Of a DNA stretch of 24,280 nucleotides, positions 21,912 to 24,280 are shown one piece after another. Source of the stretch: JAIXWP01 sp044371755 (GTDB lineage: Bacteria > Bacteroidota > Bacteroidia > Flavobacteriales_D > Sanyastnellaceae); assembly GCA_044371755.1 (NCBI GenBank), contig JBILSZ010000038.1, positions 1 through 24,280 on the forward strand. Direction: 5' to 3'. Both the position numbers and the translations under genes were made by a program. The notes under the pieces are model-generated. The model was not told the DNA's origin. It was given only the letters and a program-made list of their open reading frames with translations, and ran no database searches. Each line of letters opens with the position of its first letter. Within the stretch, counting starts at the first letter, position 1.

Positions 21912-23441
21912 ATGCGCAATCTTTTTTTAACCACATTTTTCAGTGCGCTTTTCGCAAGCGCTTTTGCACAAAATGTAACCCCAGTTCAAATTTCTATTGA
22001 GGAGTTTTACGCTGGGCTTTCGGGTCCAGTTGGAATTTATCATTGCGGAGACGATCGACTGTTTGTACTCGAAAAAAATCAAGGTGATATCGAAATCATT
22101 GATACAACGGGTGCTTATATCGGTAAGTTTCTCGACATCACAGGCATGATTAGCACAGGAAGTGAACAAGGATTATTGGGTATGGCTTTTCACCCTAACT
22201 ATACAGCCAATGGATTTTTTTATATCAACTATACCAATACATCTGGTACCACAGTTATCGCACGCTATCAGGTGAGTGGTGATCCGAATGTGGCTGATGC
22301 AAACTCTGCAACAACGATTATGACAATAGCACAACCGTTTGGGAATCACAACGGCGGACACATTGCTTTTGGTCCTGATGGGTATTTGTATATAGGAATG
22401 GGCGATGGCGGCAGTGGAGGTGACCCCGGCAACCGTGCTCAAAATCTCAATGATTTATTAGGTAAAATGTTGCGCATCGACGTTGACAATGGCTCCCCAT
22501 TTAGTATTCCTCCTAACAATCCTGTTGTGGGTGTTCCTAATACACAAGCAGCGATTTGGTCATATGGCTTGCGCAACCCATGGAAGTTTTCTTTTGACCG
22601 TCAAACTGGTGATATTTGGTTGGCAGATGTAGGGCAAAATGCTTGGGAAGAAGTCAATATGACTCCTGCAAACTCAACGGGAGGTGAGAATTATGGATGG
22701 CGATGTTATGAAGGTAATGCGGCCTACAATACTGCGGGTTGCGCTGCGCAATCTACCATGCTCGCGCCAGTCCAAGTCTACTCGCATTCTGCTCCAACAA
22801 ATTTTTGTTCGATCACTGGTGGAGTAGTGTACCGTGGTTCAAAATATCCAGCGATGAATGGTATTTATTTTTTTACTGATTATTGCGATGGTGACATCTA
22901 CGGCATTGCTGGTAGCGCTGGCAGCGGTTGGACTTCTACCAACTATGGTCCTGGTGGTGGCGCCATCACAGCTATTCAAGAAGATAGCGCTGGTGAAGTT
23001 TATATCATTCGTCAAGGGGGCACTATCGCTAAGATCAAAGACAGCTGCGGCAGTTTTGCTCCAGTAATCTCCCTCAATTCCGCAGGTCAACTCGAGTCTA
23101 CTGACGCTAATCAATACTGGTGGTTCAACAATAATGAAATCATTCCGGGACAAACAGCACAGACACTCTCTCCCACTGTGGCCGGCTTGTATTCTGTAAA
23201 TGCCAGCAACGGACAGTGTACGAGAAGTTCCAATCAAATCCCTTGGGTAATTATGGGAGGAATTCCTGGATGTACTTATGCCAACGCTACTAACTTTGAT
23301 CCTCAGGCTTCGCTTGATAATGGCACTTGTGAATTTGGCACCGCCTCCGATTGTCCTGGGGACATAGATGGCAATGGACTGATAGGAGTAAATGATTTGT
23401 TGTTGCTACTCGAAATTTTCGGTAGCTTTTGCAACGACTAA
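21912..23441 (+). CDS. Secreted PQQ-dependent sugar dehydrogenase with Ig-like, Cys-loop and dockerin-like tail
   Basis: A 509-residue secreted protein with a signal peptide at residues 1-19 (cleavage after AFA). Residues 25-385 form a GSDH/YliI-type six-bladed propeller. FGNHNGGHIAFGPDG holds the likely catalytic His146, followed by GMGDGGSGGDPGNRAQN; SYGLRNPWKFSFDRQTGDIWLAD and ENYGWRCYEG are further family hallmarks. Members oxidise aldose sugars with PQQ in the periplasm or outside. Three extra modules follow: a short Ig-like domain (about 390-445), a GCTYANATNFDPQASL-type segment bounded by Cys454 and Cys473, and a final segment (480-509) with a single EF-hand-like D484-x-D486-x-N488 ... 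D495 motif resembling half a dockerin. No classical type IX sorting domain is evident. The stop interlocks with that of the convergent glycosyltransferase gene. Confidence 0.88.
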   Translation: MRNLFLTTFFSALFASAFAQNVTPVQISIEEFYAGLSGPVGIYHCGDDRLFVLEKNQGDIEIIDTTGAYIGKFLDITGMISTGSEQGLLGMAFHPNYTANGFFYINYTNTSGTTVIARYQVSGDPNVADANSATTIMTIAQPFGNHNGGHIAFGPDGYLYIGMGDGGSGGDPGNRAQNLNDLLGKMLRIDVDNGSPFSIPPNNPVVGVPNTQAAIWSYGLRNPWKFSFDRQTGDIWLADVGQNAWEEVNMTPANSTGGENYGWRCYEGNAAYNTAGCAAQSTMLAPVQVYSHSAPTNFCSITGGVVYRGSKYPAMNGIYFFTDYCDGDIYGIAGSAGSGWTSTNYGPGGGAITAIQEDSAGEVYIIRQGGTIAKIKDSCGSFAPVISLNSAGQLESTDANQYWWFNNNEIIPGQTAQTLSPTVAGLYSVNASNGQCTRSSNQIPWVIMGGIPGCTYANATNFDPQASLDNGTCEFGTASDCPGDIDGNGLIGVNDLLLLLEIFGSFCND

Positions 23442-24280
23442 TTTTTTTCGATAAGCTTTATAAAAGCGTCGATGCTTGCCTGCTTGGAATAGTGAGTCAA
23501 GAATCGACGCTTTCCTTTTGCACCAATTTCATTGCGCAGCGATTCGTCTTCGATTAGCAAACGCAGATTGTTACTCAACTCTTCTGCGTTGTCTGGTTCA
23601 AACAACATTCCTGCTCTTCCTTTTTCCAATAGTTCGGGAGTACCACTGCTATTGGTGCCAATTACAGCGATGCCAAAACTCATCGCTTCTATTGTTACTG
23701 TGCCAAAGGTTTCACCCTTAGAGGCCATCACAAAAATATCCGTCGCACTGTAGTACATCTCCACATTGTCGCTATAAGGCTTGAAGAAAACTTTGGACTG
23801 CATTCCCAATGAACGAATCTTCTGTTTGAGTTCGATCTCATAACGATTGCTTTCATTGCGTGTCGACTCTCCGACAATCAAGATTTCAAAATCATCTCGA
23901 TGTAAAAGTTGTGCTGCATTGATTAGAATGTGTTGACCTTTCAAAGGATCAATTCGACCAATGATAGCAATGCACTTTTTTTCGGGATTCAATCCCAATT
24001 TTTGTTTTGCTTCTTTTTTATTTATTGAATTTTTTTCAAGCAAGGTGTGGTCGACCCCAATCGGAATGACATGAATTTTTTCTTGCGGCACATTTGTTTT
24101 TTCCATCACCTGTAGCTTGAGAAAGGCGAGTGTTGAAATCCAATGGTCAATTGCGGCAAAACGAGCTGTGTGAAAAAAATCTTTTTTATCAACGCCTAAT
24201 TGCATGGCTTGAAAATAAAGAAGTTTGAATTTTTGAGAGCTGATTTTCTTTACCCAACTCAAAAGAGACATGTCGCGTGT
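23438..24280 (-). CDS. GT4 glycosyltransferase, C-terminal part (5' end cut by window)
   Basis: The frame stays open to the right edge, so the true N-terminus lies outside; 280 residues are visible. An internal Met is present but the N-lobe is incomplete, so it is probably not the start. The visible part covers the end of the N-lobe and the GT-B C-lobe: VIPIGVDHTLL, then IAIIGRIDPLKGQHILINAA (donor-lobe start), FEILIVGES, DIFVMASKGETFGTVTIEAM with the conserved E-x7-E, and FGIAVIGTNSSGTPELL. It transfers a sugar from a nucleotide-sugar donor, probably in a cell-surface glycan pathway; the acceptor is unknown. Unlike the GT4-like domain at 6878-8170 it keeps the classical E-x7-E motif. It converges on the PQQ dehydrogenase gene with a four-base stop-codon overlap region (23438-23441). 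Confidence 0.9.
   Translation of the reverse strand, partial: TRDMSLLSWVKKISSQKFKLLYFQAMQLGVDKKDFFHTARFAAIDHWISTLAFLKLQVMEKTNVPQEKIHVIPIGVDHTLLEKNSINKKEAKQKLGLNPEKKCIAIIGRIDPLKGQHILINAAQLLHRDDFEILIVGESTRNESNRYEIELKQKIRSLGMQSKVFFKPYSDNVEMYYSATDIFVMASKGETFGTVTIEAMSFGIAVIGTNSSGTPELLEKGRAGMLFEPDNAEELSNNLRLLIEDESLRNEIGAKGKRRFLTHYSKQASIDAFIKLIEKN

Overview
The window is a stretch of bacterial chromosome at roughly 40% G+C, almost certainly Bacteroidota. Three things point there. Several genes have a candidate -7 promoter box of the TAnnTTTG type and no strong Shine-Dalgarno sequence. The predicted proteins include a CcmF-type cytochrome c assembly factor with the C-terminal style usual in that phylum, a PagL-like outer-membrane deacylase next to a head-GIN lipoprotein, and a secreted PQQ sugar dehydrogenase. 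The dehydrogenase ends in a Cys-bounded 'GCT...NGTC' motif and a dockerin-like tail, which I associate with aquatic Flavobacteriales; that finer placement is tentative. Genes are tightly packed. I see no rRNA, tRNA, CRISPR array, insertion sequence or phage gene.

Layout. 1-1741: the 3' part of a ccmF-like gene overlapping a small four-helix membrane protein gene. 1742-2049: a convergent gap holding two inverted copies of a C-rich interspersed repeat. 2050-2895 (-): a DMT/EamA transporter. 3153-5670 (+): an unrecognised 148-residue protein, a polytopic membrane protein, and a HisKA_3 kinase with a NarL-type response regulator. 5835-9190 (+): a GH130 glycoside phosphorylase-type enzyme coupled by TAATG to a glycosyltransferase fused to a C-terminal alpha/alpha-toroid-like domain. 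9191-17061 (-): four genes in the order GH31 alpha-glucosidase, GlgE, maltokinase, GlgB. 17209-17739 (+): a membrane-anchored SRPBCC protein. 17795-19225 (-): dnaA. 19602-20009 (+): a YbgC-like thioesterase. 20010-21849 (-): PagL-like deacylase then head-GIN lipoprotein. 21912-23441 (+): PQQ sugar dehydrogenase. 23438 to the right edge (-): the C-terminal part of a GT4 glycosyltransferase.

The central 11 kb (5835-17061) is a cytoplasmic carbohydrate island; none of its six proteins has a recognisable signal peptide. The minus-strand operon contains the polymer-building half of the GlgE pathway: maltokinase makes maltose 1-phosphate, GlgE transfers maltosyl units onto alpha-1,4-glucan, and GlgB branches the product. 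Trehalose synthase (TreS), which usually supplies the maltose, is not here, and a GH31 enzyme leads the operon instead. Facing it tail to tail with no bases between the stop codons is the GH130/glycosyltransferase-toroid pair. Its acceptor and product cannot be read from sequence and it is the least understood part of the window.

A recurring architectural feature is that three of the five tail-to-tail gene pairs have abutting or interlocking stop codons. Only the SRPBCC/dnaA junction has an obvious bidirectional terminator.
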